Origin: CAWHPS01 sp963831235 | GTDB taxonomy: Bacteria > Fibrobacterota > OXYB2-FULL-49-7 > JAEUSG01 | Length of the DNA: 10,881 bases | Reading direction: 5' to 3' | Assembly: GCA_963831235.1 (NCBI GenBank) | Contig: CAWHPS010000046.1 | Location: 1 to 10,881, forward strand | Shown here: one piece after another, positions 1-6,556 of the stretch | Position numbering within the stretch: position 1 is the first letter of the stretch | Layout of the letters: each line of letters opens with the position of its first letter | Notes under the pieces: generated by a model | What the model was told of the DNA's origin: nothing | Seen by the model: the letters and a program-made list of their open reading frames with translations, nothing else | Database searches by the model: none | Program-made: the position numbers and the translations under genes

Positions 1-579
1 ACGCAATCGTTTGTAAACAACTCCTTAGACACGATTCAAATCAACCCAGCTTCATTTTATTATATCCCAATCTATAATCCTTCCGATACAAACACAGCAT
101 CTTATCCTGGCTCAATTCCTGGTGCAAGCCCGGAGGATACTATTAATCAGCTTCAAAAATCAAAAGTCTGTCTCTCGAATGAAACAAATCCCTATGACAT
201 GACTGGGGTTGAGGCTGGAATAAATGTCGTATCAGGTATTTTCAGTATTGTTTCTTTGTTCACAAGCTCCAAAGAGACCAAGGAAGAGCACGCTGAAAAG
301 GAAAAGGAAGAAGAAGAAAGACGCGATCGAGAAAGGGAGAGAGAACAAGATAGGAAGGAATGGAATAGAGATCATGCAAAATCCCTTATCGAGATCGACG
401 ACCGTATTAATTTCTGGCAAACAGAAGCATTTCGAAAGCATACCCTCTTGCCAAAAATGGAAGTGACCGGAAAAATCTTATTTCCTGTCATACCCAAGGC
501 AATTGAATTGGCTTTAGGGGTTACTCTAAAGGGAAAAGTTCTGAGTATAAGATACCAGCAGGAACTCCTTATTCAGTAA
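1..579 (+). CDS. Unrecognised protein with charged coiled coil, 5'-partial, probably frameshifted at its 3' end
   Basis: Frame 1 is open from the first base of the window to the TAA at 577-579 (192 residues visible), so the gene begins upstream. The first in-frame ATG, at 199, has no Shine-Dalgarno (SD) sequence, and the codons before it are coding-like (Tyr/Pro/Ser/Asn-rich), so I do not take 199 as the start. From codon 67 onward there is a short hydrophobic stretch (GINVVSGIFSIVSLF), then about 35 residues of nearly pure Glu/Lys/Arg predicted to form a helix or coiled coil. A segment with a beta-type rhythm (TLLPKMEVTGKILFP) follows. The last residues, after about position 540, look unlike coding sequence, while frame 3 becomes coding-like at that point (see the next entry). 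I do not recognise the family and assign no function. The hydrophobic stretch may be a membrane segment, but it is marginal. Confidence 0.6.
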   Translation, partial: TQSFVNNSLDTIQINPASFYYIPIYNPSDTNTASYPGSIPGASPEDTINQLQKSKVCLSNETNPYDMTGVEAGINVVSGIFSIVSLFTSSKETKEEHAEKEKEEEERRDREREREQDRKEWNRDHAKSLIEIDDRINFWQTEAFRKHTLLPKMEVTGKILFPVIPKAIELALGVTLKGKVLSIRYQQELLIQ

Positions 580-766
580 TCAAAACGTCAGCAGGTGGGT
601 ATGGAGCAATTTCATATATCCTTCCCACTAGCTTCATTTTAGAACGAATAACACAATTACACTTCAGGAAATATTAGATAACCCTGCTTTTAAAAAAAGA
701 GATTCGATAAAGATCCTCATATCAAAAACGTTTAGAGTTTTAATGCCGGTTTTCTGTAAAAAATGA
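540..766 (+). pseudogene. Displaced C-terminal remnant of the upstream gene (two -1 frameshifts)
   Basis: After the frame-1 stop the peptide sense moves to frame 3 at about 540-650. It reads through YKIPAGTPYSVIK and GGYGAISYILPTSFILER before its stop at 675-677. It then moves to frame 2 at about 650-766, reading NTITLQEILDNPAFKKRD and then ISKTFRVLMPVFCKK, with a TGA at 764-766. Each change moves one base earlier, as expected if one base were missing at each place. A T near 540 would restore GKVSEYKIPAG, and an A near 646-648 would restore ILERNNTITLQE. The two joins therefore give a continuous protein of about 256 visible residues. The sequence alone cannot distinguish real gene decay from assembly error. 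No other gene in the window shows such breaks. Confidence 0.5.
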
Positions 767-773
767 AAATAAA

Positions 774-802
774 TTGCAATATTCCTTGCTTTTAAATATA
801 TT
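774..802 (+). promoter_or_regulatory. Putative sigma70-type promoter for the ATPase gene
   Basis: TTGCAA at 774-779 and TATATT at 797-802 are separated by exactly 17 bases, matching 4/6 and 5/6 of the housekeeping consensus. Initiation would fall near 809 and give a leader of about 65 bases before the ATG at 874. The block lies just after the last stop of the broken upstream gene and is AT-rich, so a chance match is possible. Confidence 0.35.
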
Positions 803-873
803 ATAACGTCCAGATATATAACAAGATAAGATGTGCTATTGTTAATTCACCACGGAGTTGTAATTTAATCACC

Positions 874-2136
874 ATGTTCAGGCGAAATATTGAGACTAAG
901 ATTGGTACGGCATTAAAAGATACGCCGGTTGTTTTTCTTACTGGTGCTCGCCAGACAGGCAAAAGCACCCTTGTTAAAAAGGTCGGTTCACAAATTAATA
1001 ATTTCAATTATCTCACCTTTGATGATGCTACTGTATTGTCGTCCGCATCATCTGATCCATCCGGATTTGTTAAAAATCTGTCAGGTACAACGGTCATTGA
1101 TGAGGTGCAAAAAGTGCCTGATTTGTTGTCTGCAATTAAACTGGCTGTTGATAACGACAGAAGGCCGGGTTCCTTTATTCTGACAGGATCCGCCAATATA
1201 ATGCTTTTGCCTAAAGTGTCAGAATCCCTTGCCGGTAGAATGGAAATAATAACCATGCATCCTCTATCTCAGGGTGAACTGGAAAATTCGGAAGAGCGAT
1301 TTGTGGACATGGTTTTTTCTGATACGCAGTCTCCATTTTCAAAGTCTTTGCTTACAGGATTATCCATTGTAGAAAGAATATTTCGCGGAGGATTTCCTGA
1401 GGCTTTTTTGCGAATGGATGATGACAGGCGGCGCGCCTGGTATGGTTCTTATGTTTCAGCAATCATGCAGCGTGATATACGGGATATGGCAAATATTGAA
1501 GGACTGACGGAACTGCCGCGCCTTCTGGCTCTTGTGGTTGCTAGGACAGGATCAATAGTGAATATGTCGGATTTGTCACGAGGTCTTGGTCTACCGCATT
1601 CCACTCTGAAACGATACCTTTCTTTTCTGGAAATGGCTTTCTTGTTGAAACGGATTCCTGCTTGGTCTGCTAATATGGTTAAACGGCTTGTCAAAGCGCC
1701 AAAACTGTATTTGTGTGACACAGGGCTTGCAGCGTATCTTGCCGGTGCCTCGACCTCACGGTTTTCACTGGAGCCTTTGCTTCGGGGGCAATTATTCGAA
1801 AATTTAGTGGCAATGGAACTGACCAAGCAGATTTCCTGGGCGTCTTCGCATAGTATTTCTCTGTACCATTATCGTACCAGTGATGGAAGAGAGATTGATT
1901 TTATACTTGAAGATCCTGCGGGTCGAGTCGTAGCAGTTGAAGTAAAATCTTCTGCAAGTGTAGGGCCGGAAGATTTTTCCATCATCAGACAGTTTGCTGC
2001 AATGCTGGGTGACCGGTTTATCAGAGGTATTGTCCTGTACTCGGGTGACCATGTGCTTTCCTTTGGCGAGCGAATGCTTGCTCTGCCGGTCTGGCAGTTA
2101 TGGCAATCTGATCCAACCGGTAGTTTGGATCATTAA
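874..2136 (+). CDS. AAA_14/DUF4143 family ATP-binding protein
   Basis: A stand-alone P-loop ATPase of 420 residues, the usual length for this family. Walker A is GARQTGKST at residues 24-32 (Lys30). Walker B ends in Asp76-Glu77 (TVIDEVQKVP), followed by the family's sensor-like FILTGSAN near 102-109. The C-terminal half is the DUF4143 part, with LRGQLFENLVAMEL and then REIDFIL (Glu340, Asp342) and VEVKSS (Glu356, Lys358). This D-X13-E-X-K arrangement resembles a PD-(D/E)XK nuclease core, as is common in this family. Physiological roles are mostly unknown; members are widespread, patchily distributed and probably often horizontally moved. The ATG at 874 is chosen because no better in-frame start exists. 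A GGAG at 854-857 lies too far upstream (16 bases) to be a good SD. The gene has its own putative promoter and is separated from the next gene by 69 bases. Confidence 0.92.
   Translation: MFRRNIETKIGTALKDTPVVFLTGARQTGKSTLVKKVGSQINNFNYLTFDDATVLSSASSDPSGFVKNLSGTTVIDEVQKVPDLLSAIKLAVDNDRRPGSFILTGSANIMLLPKVSESLAGRMEIITMHPLSQGELENSEERFVDMVFSDTQSPFSKSLLTGLSIVERIFRGGFPEAFLRMDDDRRRAWYGSYVSAIMQRDIRDMANIEGLTELPRLLALVVARTGSIVNMSDLSRGLGLPHSTLKRYLSFLEMAFLLKRIPAWSANMVKRLVKAPKLYLCDTGLAAYLAGASTSRFSLEPLLRGQLFENLVAMELTKQISWASSHSISLYHYRTSDGREIDFILEDPAGRVVAVEVKSSASVGPEDFSIIRQFAAMLGDRFIRGIVLYSGDHVLSFGERMLALPVWQLWQSDPTGSLDH
2109..2132. repeat. 8-bp inverted repeat at the end of the ATPase gene
   Basis: TGATCCAA (2109-2116) pairs perfectly with TTGGATCA (2125-2132) around an 8-base loop and ends one base before the TAA stop. 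No T-tract follows directly (the next bases are TTAATATTTCGG), so it is not a canonical intrinsic terminator. It could stabilise the 3' end of the message or weakly attenuate read-through into the downstream gene. Confidence 0.4.
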
Positions 2137-2205
2137 TATTTCGGTTTGTCATTCGAGCTTATAAAGTTGAGACGAACAGTAATAAACAACTATCTTTATT
2201 CCCTT

Positions 2206-2964
2206 ATGAAAGTGACTTTTCTAGGCACCGGAGCTTCTTCAGGAACGCCTGTTCCAGGTTGCGATTGTGCTGTTTGCAGATCAAGAAATCCAAGAGACAA
2301 CCGGATGCGACCGGCCCTTCTTCTTGAATGGAAAGGCAAACATGTTATAATCGACACCCCGCCAGAACTCCGTCTTCAATTGTTGTCAGCAAAAGTTAAA
2401 AAGATTGATGCAATTTTGTTTACACACTGCCACGCGGATCATGTTTATGGAATGGATGATGTAAGGATTTTTTGCAGAGAATGTAAAATTCCTGTGTTTG
2501 CGGACCGAACCACACTTTCCGAATTAAAGGCTGTTTTTCCTTATGTTTTCAAACGCACTCAAAAAGCAGGGGGCAAGCCGAGGCTCAGGCTTATATCAGT
2601 TGATACGCCGTTCAAACTTTTTGGAATGACAATAACACCGCTTAAAGTATTTCATGGCAACAAACCGGCAAAGGGGTTCAGGCTTGGGGATTTTGCATAT
2701 ATTCCTGATTGCAATCGAATTCCTGAAAAAACTTTCAGTTTATTAGAAGGGCTTAACACCCTTGTTCTTGACTCATTGCGCGAGACCCCATCTCCAACGC
2801 ATTTTTCCCTACCGGAATCCATATTTGCGGCAACTCGCATTAAAGCCGAGAATACCTGGTTTACGCATATCAACCATACAATGGGTTATTCCGCCATACG
2901 TAAAAAACTTCCCGAATCAATGGATCTTGCTTATGATCAGTTGGAACTTGGCATCCCCGATTGA
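2206..2964 (+). CDS. PhnP-like MBL-fold phosphodiesterase (metallo-hydrolase)
   Basis: A 252-residue metallo-beta-lactamase-fold hydrolase, likely cytoplasmic. The start MKVTFLGTGASSGTP is typical of the PhnP/phosphoribosyl cyclic phosphodiesterase branch. An in-frame TTG 60 bases upstream would only add an atypical extension, so I use the ATG at 2206, although there is no clear SD. The metal motif is H74-C-H76-A-D78-H79, with further likely ligands His150, Asp168 (YIPDC) and His221. Cys19, Cys21 and Cys24 (GCDCAVC), together with His224, match the structural zinc site known in E. coli PhnP in spacing. Family members hydrolyse cyclic phosphates or phosphodiesters. No phosphonate (phn) genes are present here, so a C-P lyase role is not supported and the substrate is unknown. 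It lies 51 bases before the SppA-like gene and is probably cotranscribed with it. Confidence 0.88.
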   Translation: MKVTFLGTGASSGTPVPGCDCAVCRSRNPRDNRMRPALLLEWKGKHVIIDTPPELRLQLLSAKVKKIDAILFTHCHADHVYGMDDVRIFCRECKIPVFADRTTLSELKAVFPYVFKRTQKAGGKPRLRLISVDTPFKLFGMTITPLKVFHGNKPAKGFRLGDFAYIPDCNRIPEKTFSLLEGLNTLVLDSLRETPSPTHFSLPESIFAATRIKAENTWFTHINHTMGYSAIRKKLPESMDLAYDQLELGIPD

Positions 2965-3015
2965 TGTTAAGATTGACTTAAATTGCCTGTTCAAAGCAGG
3001 CGGAAAGGTTTCAAA

Positions 3016-3915
3016 ATGAGTGAGAAGAAAAAATGGGCATTCGGCTGCCTTATACTTGTTCTGCTTTTCTTTTTAGGCATAGGCATTATGATGTTTGCAT
3101 TCAAGAGCATGGTTCCATCTGTTTCGTCAAGATTACCCCTTGGAGGTAATAAGATCGCTATAGTGCGTGTGGAAAATGTGATATATTCGTCTGACAAGAT
3201 CGTTGAACGATTAATGGCACTTAAAGACGAAGAATCCGTTAAAGGGCTTGTTTTACGTATTAACAGTCCTGGTGGTGGAGTGGCGCCTTCGCAGGAGATA
3301 TTCGAAGCTGTCAGATCTTTCCGCAAAAGCGGTAAGCCAATTGTAGCATCAATGGGGTCTGTCGCAGCATCGGGAGGGTATTATATCGCCTGCGCCGCTG
3401 ATACGATAATGGCAAACCCTGGTACTGTTACCGGAAGTATTGGTGTTATTTTCGAGTTTCCATATATAGCAGAATTACTAAAGAAAATCGGTGTGGATTT
3501 TGAAGTGATTAAAAGCGGAAAATTCAAGGATGCCGGATCTCCCAGCCGAAAGCTTACTGAAGAGGAACGTTCACTGTTTCAGGGGGTTATTGATGACACA
3601 TGGGACCAGTTCATTAATGCTGTTGCCACTCAACGCGGGCTTGAAATAAGGAAAGTGAAGGCCATTGCTGATGGGCGAATTTTCACGGGAAGACAGGCTC
3701 TTAATGCGGGGCTTGTGGACACACTCGGAACATTTGAAGATGCCAAATATCTGGCAAAAAAGATGGCCCATTTGCCAGCGGATGCAGGTGTGTTTGAATA
3801 TGAAAACAGAAGTAAAGTCATGGATTGGCTGGTTGGTGATACCGAGGAACTGCTCCATCTAAAAAACCGCTTCCTGCCTGAGGGGCTGAACTATTTATTT
3901 ACAGGTGGAAACTAG
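3016..3915 (+). CDS. sppA: Signal peptide peptidase SppA, short (36K) type
   Basis: A 299-residue membrane serine protease of peptidase family S49, of the short single-domain type that works as an oligomer to degrade cleaved signal peptides and other membrane peptides. A basic N-terminus (MSEKKKW) precedes a single membrane anchor at about residues 8-29. The protease domain follows, with LRINSPGGG, the nucleophile Ser119 in GSVAASGGYY, the GSIGV motif, and the catalytic lysine in KSGKFKD, most likely Lys171 by analogy with the YKS lysine of E. coli SppA. The Ser-Lys dyad is therefore intact. The start at 3016 is supported by GGAAAGG at 3002-3008 with a 7-base spacer. A TTG in frame 33 bases earlier is rejected because it would place extra basic residues before the normal start. 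It is the last gene of the unit with the PhnP-like gene. Confidence 0.93.
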   Translation: MSEKKKWAFGCLILVLLFFLGIGIMMFAFKSMVPSVSSRLPLGGNKIAIVRVENVIYSSDKIVERLMALKDEESVKGLVLRINSPGGGVAPSQEIFEAVRSFRKSGKPIVASMGSVAASGGYYIACAADTIMANPGTVTGSIGVIFEFPYIAELLKKIGVDFEVIKSGKFKDAGSPSRKLTEEERSLFQGVIDDTWDQFINAVATQRGLEIRKVKAIADGRIFTGRQALNAGLVDTLGTFEDAKYLAKKMAHLPADAGVFEYENRSKVMDWLVGDTEELLHLKNRFLPEGLNYLFTGGN

Positions 3916-3923
3916 AAAATTTT

Positions 3924-3976
3924 AAAATATTGCCAAATAATGCGTATATTTGATATTTTAACCTTTAAAATACGCA
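3924..3976 (+). promoter_or_regulatory. Upstream region of the histone-like gene: dyad and possible promoter
   Basis: An AT-rich 85-base gap separates sppA from the histone-like gene. It contains a perfect 7-base inverted repeat, TGCGTAT (3941-3947) and ATACGCA (3970-3976), with a 22-base spacer. It also holds a looser AT dyad, AAAATAT (3924-3930) and ATATTTT (3953-3959). TTGCCA (3930-3935) with TATTTT (3954-3959), 18 bases apart, is a possible -35/-10 pair lying between the dyad arms. This arrangement would suit an operator, but the promoter boxes are weak. Confidence 0.3.
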
Positions 3977-4000
3977 ATAAACTTTAATCAAGGAGTTACA

Positions 4001-4174
4001 ATGGATCTAACTAATCTCATGAATGAAATCGAAGGCCTGAAAGTTGAACTTGAAAAGTTCGAGCGGGGCAACAAGTCAGCCGGAACACGTGCGCGTAAGG
4101 TATGCCAGAACATAAAGAAGGCCGTTCAGGAAATCCGGAATCAGATTCAGGAAAAGAAATCCACTCTGAATTAA
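4001..4174 (+). CDS. Histone H1-like (Hc1-type) nucleoid protein
   Basis: A small gene of 57 residues. The protein begins MDLTNLMNEIEGLK and carries the hallmark GNKSAGTRARK (residues 23-33), followed by a basic amphipathic helix with NIKKAVQEIR. The G-N-K-x-A-G-T-R-A-R-K signature and the total length match the bacterial histone H1-like/Hc1 family (PF07432 type), small basic DNA-associated proteins described in Chlamydia and common in Bacteroidota-related bacteria. Charge alternates, with an acidic/helical N-terminal third and a basic C-terminal half. AAGGAG at 3990-3995 with a 5-base spacer is the best SD in the window and fixes the start. The gene stands alone between a dyad-containing leader and a strong terminator, which suggests high, independent expression. 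A role in nucleoid architecture is known for the family and inferred here. Confidence 0.85.
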   Translation: MDLTNLMNEIEGLKVELEKFERGNKSAGTRARKVCQNIKKAVQEIRNQIQEKKSTLN

Positions 4175-4201
4175 AGTAAATCATGTTTACCAGAGCTTTT
4201 G

Positions 4202-4232
4202 AAAGACCCGCTTTTTAAAAGCGGGTCTTTTG
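4202..4232 (+). terminator. Intrinsic (Rho-independent) terminator after the histone-like gene
   Basis: AAAGACCCGC (4202-4211) pairs perfectly with GCGGGTCTTT (4221-4230), with T/A extension pairs inside the stem and a small TTTAA-type loop. The second arm ends in a short T run (4228-4231). The hairpin begins 27 bases after the histone-like stop and 56 bases before the last gene cluster begins. The A run before the stem means it could also work on the opposite strand. Confidence 0.85.
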
Positions 4233-4257
4233 TATTAAAGTCGGCAATAATTTAAGA

Positions 4258-4962
4258 ATGCTGCTTAAAATCTTTAAACAGCTAGATGGGTTTTATGGAA
4301 ACCTTGATTGGTGGCCAGGTGATTCGTTGTTTGAGGTTGTGGTTGGAGCGATCCTGACTCAGAATACTTCCTGGACAAATGTGGAAAAGTGCATCAATAA
4401 TCTGAAAAAAGAAAATGCATTATCTGTGGGAGCTCTTAGAAAATTACAAAATAGAGATTTGGGCCGACTTATCCGGTCTTCGGGCTACTACAACCAGAAA
4501 AGCATCAAACTTAAGAGTTTTATAAGTTTTGTCGATTCCCTCTACAAAGGGGATATTGCTGAAATGAGTAAAGAGAATGTTGTCTCTTTACGTGAGAGGC
4601 TTCTTTCCATAAAGGGTATAGGCCCTGAAACCGCGGACTCCATTCTTCTTTATGCGTTTCATAAGCCGGTATTTGTTGTAGATGCCTATACAAGGCGGAT
4701 CATGGGTCGATTGGGGGTTATTAAAGGTGATGAGCCTTATGAGGAGATAAGAAGGCTCTTTGAGCAGGAGATAACAAGTAAACTTAAAAAATATCCTGAA
4801 AAGGAATATGGAAAGTACGGGAGAAAAGGAAGGGTTGGGATTTTTAATCAGTATCATGCTTTGATTGTGAATTTGGGAAAGGATTATTGCTCATCAAGAA
4901 ATCCATTTTGCAATAAATGCCCTTTAAAAGGATTGGGATTATGCAGGACATTGCTGCAATAG
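4258..4962 (+). CDS. Endonuclease III-family (HhH-GPD) DNA glycosylase with Fe-S cluster motif
   Basis: A 234-residue base-excision-repair protein of the HhH-GPD superfamily. It has the N-terminal FEVVVGAILTQNTSW, the helix-hairpin-helix KGIGPETAD (residues 119-127) and the catalytic aspartate Asp142 in VVDAYTRR. A C-terminal cluster motif follows: Cys211-X6-Cys218-X2-Cys221-X7-Cys229. The last spacing is X7 rather than the X5 of E. coli Nth. The position of Nth's catalytic lysine (Lys120, 18 residues before the Asp) is Glu124 here, so AP-lyase activity is probably absent and a monofunctional glycosylase is more likely. This resembles the MagIII-type 3-methyladenine glycosylase branch, but the substrate cannot be read from the sequence. 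No clear SD precedes the ATG at 4258. Its 3' end overlaps the TadC-like gene by 22 bases, so the two are translationally linked. Confidence 0.9.
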   Translation: MLLKIFKQLDGFYGNLDWWPGDSLFEVVVGAILTQNTSWTNVEKCINNLKKENALSVGALRKLQNRDLGRLIRSSGYYNQKSIKLKSFISFVDSLYKGDIAEMSKENVVSLRERLLSIKGIGPETADSILLYAFHKPVFVVDAYTRRIMGRLGVIKGDEPYEEIRRLFEQEITSKLKKYPEKEYGKYGRKGRVGIFNQYHALIVNLGKDYCSSRNPFCNKCPLKGLGLCRTLLQ

Positions 4963-5735
4963 CTCTTGTTTTCATCAGCCTTACAATGATGATTTTTCTG
5001 CTTTTAACAAGATTCCCATCTTTCAAACCATTTATTGGATGGCTTGCCGGAATTAATTCAGGCCTGCCTCTTAAAACCTATCAGCGCTTTTATGAAGAAA
5101 AGCTCCTTTTCAAGGGGCAGGAAAATGCCGCTGATTTTAATGAGTTCATGGCTGTTAAGGAATTGCTTTTTACAGGGGCTTTTTTAGTGTTCGGTATAAT
5201 GCTTTCCTTACCGATTGGAATAAGCTTTCTTATCGCAATTGTATTCTTTTTTCTACCTGACATAAAATTACAGGATCGTCTGAAGAAAAGACAGGAGGCC
5301 CTTCGCAGGGCTTTTGTGCCGTTCTTGGATTTGATTTCTCTTATACTTGAGTCAGGCTTGGATTTTATCCAAGGACTCAATTATCTTGCAATAAGATTTC
5401 CAGCCGGGGAATTCACGTGCGAAATAGAGAAGGTGCTTCTTGAAATAAAACTTGGCAGCACACGAGAGAAGGCCCTGCTGCGTTTTGCAGATCGGACTCT
5501 GGATAAGGATATACGCGACTTTGTGTCTGCCGTGATTTCCTCTGAAAAGAGCGGAAGCTCTCTTGCAAAGACATTGAAAGGGCTTTCAACAACTGTTAAG
5601 ACTGCCCGTATTCAGCGCGCGGAGAAGGCTGCTCATGAGGCCCCGGTAAAGCTTCTGGGGCCGCTTGTTGGGTTCATCTTTCCTGTGGTTTTCGTAGTGC
5701 TTTTTGGGCCCATAATCATAAGCTTTTTAAAATAG
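4941..5735 (+). CDS. TadC-like type II secretion system F-domain membrane protein
   Basis: A 264-residue inner-membrane protein. There is a hydrophobic segment at about residues 4-22, a hydrophobic pair at about 76-108, and then a cytoplasmic T2SSF domain from about 120 to 240. That domain contains FLDLISLILESGLDFIQGL, the charged FADRTLDKDIRDFVSAV and EKSGSSLAKTL. A C-terminal membrane hairpin ends the protein (LLGPLVGFIFPVVFVVLF to the end). Order and length fit TadC, one of two paired platform proteins of Tad/Flp pili. I chose the ATG at 4941 because AAAGGA at 4927-4932 lies 8 bases upstream. An ATG at 4917 in the same frame would add MPFKRIGI without an SD. No TadA, TadB, pilin or secretin is visible, so it is either an orphan or the end of a cluster coded elsewhere. 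It is followed after 8 bases by the FHA gene. Confidence 0.82.
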   Translation: MQDIAAIALVFISLTMMIFLLLTRFPSFKPFIGWLAGINSGLPLKTYQRFYEEKLLFKGQENAADFNEFMAVKELLFTGAFLVFGIMLSLPIGISFLIAIVFFFLPDIKLQDRLKKRQEALRRAFVPFLDLISLILESGLDFIQGLNYLAIRFPAGEFTCEIEKVLLEIKLGSTREKALLRFADRTLDKDIRDFVSAVISSEKSGSSLAKTLKGLSTTVKTARIQRAEKAAHEAPVKLLGPLVGFIFPVVFVVLFGPIIISFLK

Positions 5736-5743
5736 GCACTTAT

Positions 5744-6556
5744 ATGTTTGAAATAATAAAGACAGATGGGAATGATAACGGACGTATCTGGAAGCTTGGG
5801 GAAAATCCCCTGATCTTTGGGCGGGGAACACCTGAATTCATGCCTGATATAGATATTGACGATCCAAAGGTTTCACGCAGGCATCTCAGGGTGTACATGG
5901 AAAAGAACAAGCTTTATGCTGAAAATATCAGCGCAAATGAGGTCCTGATTAATGGAGTACCACTGCTGAAGGAGAGAGAACTTTTCAATAAAGATTGTAT
6001 TCAGGTGTTTTCACATAAATATACAATTAGGCTGACAAAAGCAAAAAGCAGGACCAATAAACTGCGAAACCTTTCTCTTGCAATAGCCGCAGGATTGGCA
6101 ATCGCCGTGGCTGTAATGTATTTCACTTCAGATATTTCCAATAAATCAAAGATTGAGAAAGTAACTCATAATAACCATCGGGAGAATGGCACTAATGATG
6201 TCACGAAGCTTTATAACAGGGTTAAATTCGCAGAACGCCTTTACGAGGAACGAAATTCTGAACTTGGAGGCCGTTATACGGCATTCAGGGCTTATAAAAA
6301 GATACTATCAGCCTCAATGCCAGATTCACTTAGAAGTTCATGTGAATTGAAAATCAAGGCATTGAACCAGGAGATGGATTCTATCTATCAACAATATTGG
6401 ACCATGGGAGACATAGCCTATAGGCAGAAAAACATGGAACTGTGCAGACGATATTTTGAATTGATGACGACCATCATTCCCGATCCTCTTGATAAAAGGT
6501 TTCAAAAGGCCAAGGATGTCCTATATAATCTGAATTTAAAAGAGAACAATGGATAA
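5744..6556 (+). CDS. FHA-domain membrane protein with C-terminal helical (TPR-like) region
   Basis: 270 residues. The N-terminal part (about 1-98) is a forkhead-associated domain that binds phosphothreonine peptides. The key residues are present: GRG with Arg27, SRRH with Ser44, Arg45 and His47, Asn65, and the ING with Asn70. A single hydrophobic span (about 110-127, LSLAIAAGLAIAVAVMYF) anchors it. The region after it is strongly helical and looks like TPR or coiled helices (for example LYNRVKFAERLYEERN and AYRQKNMELCRRYFELM), and should lie outside the cytoplasmic membrane. The FHA domain would face the cytoplasm, where it could read phosphothreonines made by the adjoining kinases. The start has only a partial SD (AGG). 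The 3' end overlaps the first kinase by 8 bases (ATGGATAA), a strong sign of coupled translation. Confidence 0.87.
   Translation: MFEIIKTDGNDNGRIWKLGENPLIFGRGTPEFMPDIDIDDPKVSRRHLRVYMEKNKLYAENISANEVLINGVPLLKERELFNKDCIQVFSHKYTIRLTKAKSRTNKLRNLSLAIAAGLAIAVAVMYFTSDISNKSKIEKVTHNNHRENGTNDVTKLYNRVKFAERLYEERNSELGGRYTAFRAYKKILSASMPDSLRSSCELKIKALNQEMDSIYQQYWTMGDIAYRQKNMELCRRYFELMTTIIPDPLDKRFQKAKDVLYNLNLKENNG

Noticed and set aside
296..360. Purine-rich tract that looks like a simple repeat
   Set aside because: It is explained by Glu/Lys/Arg codons in the open reading frame, and no regular unit length is seen.
1449..1826. Minus-strand open frame of 125 codons inside the ATPase gene
   Set aside because: Antisense shadow of a well-supported gene; the peptide is low-complexity and basic.
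2146..2205. TTG-initiated extension of the PhnP-like gene
   Set aside because: Family members start at MKVTFLGTG. The added 20 residues look non-coding and have no SD.
2983..3015. TTG-initiated extension of sppA
   Set aside because: The ATG at 3016 has a well-placed GGAAAGG and gives the normal short basic leader before the membrane anchor.
4917..4940. Earlier ATG for the TadC-like gene
   Set aside because: No SD precedes it, while the ATG at 4941 has AAAGGA at an 8-base spacing. It cannot be fully excluded.
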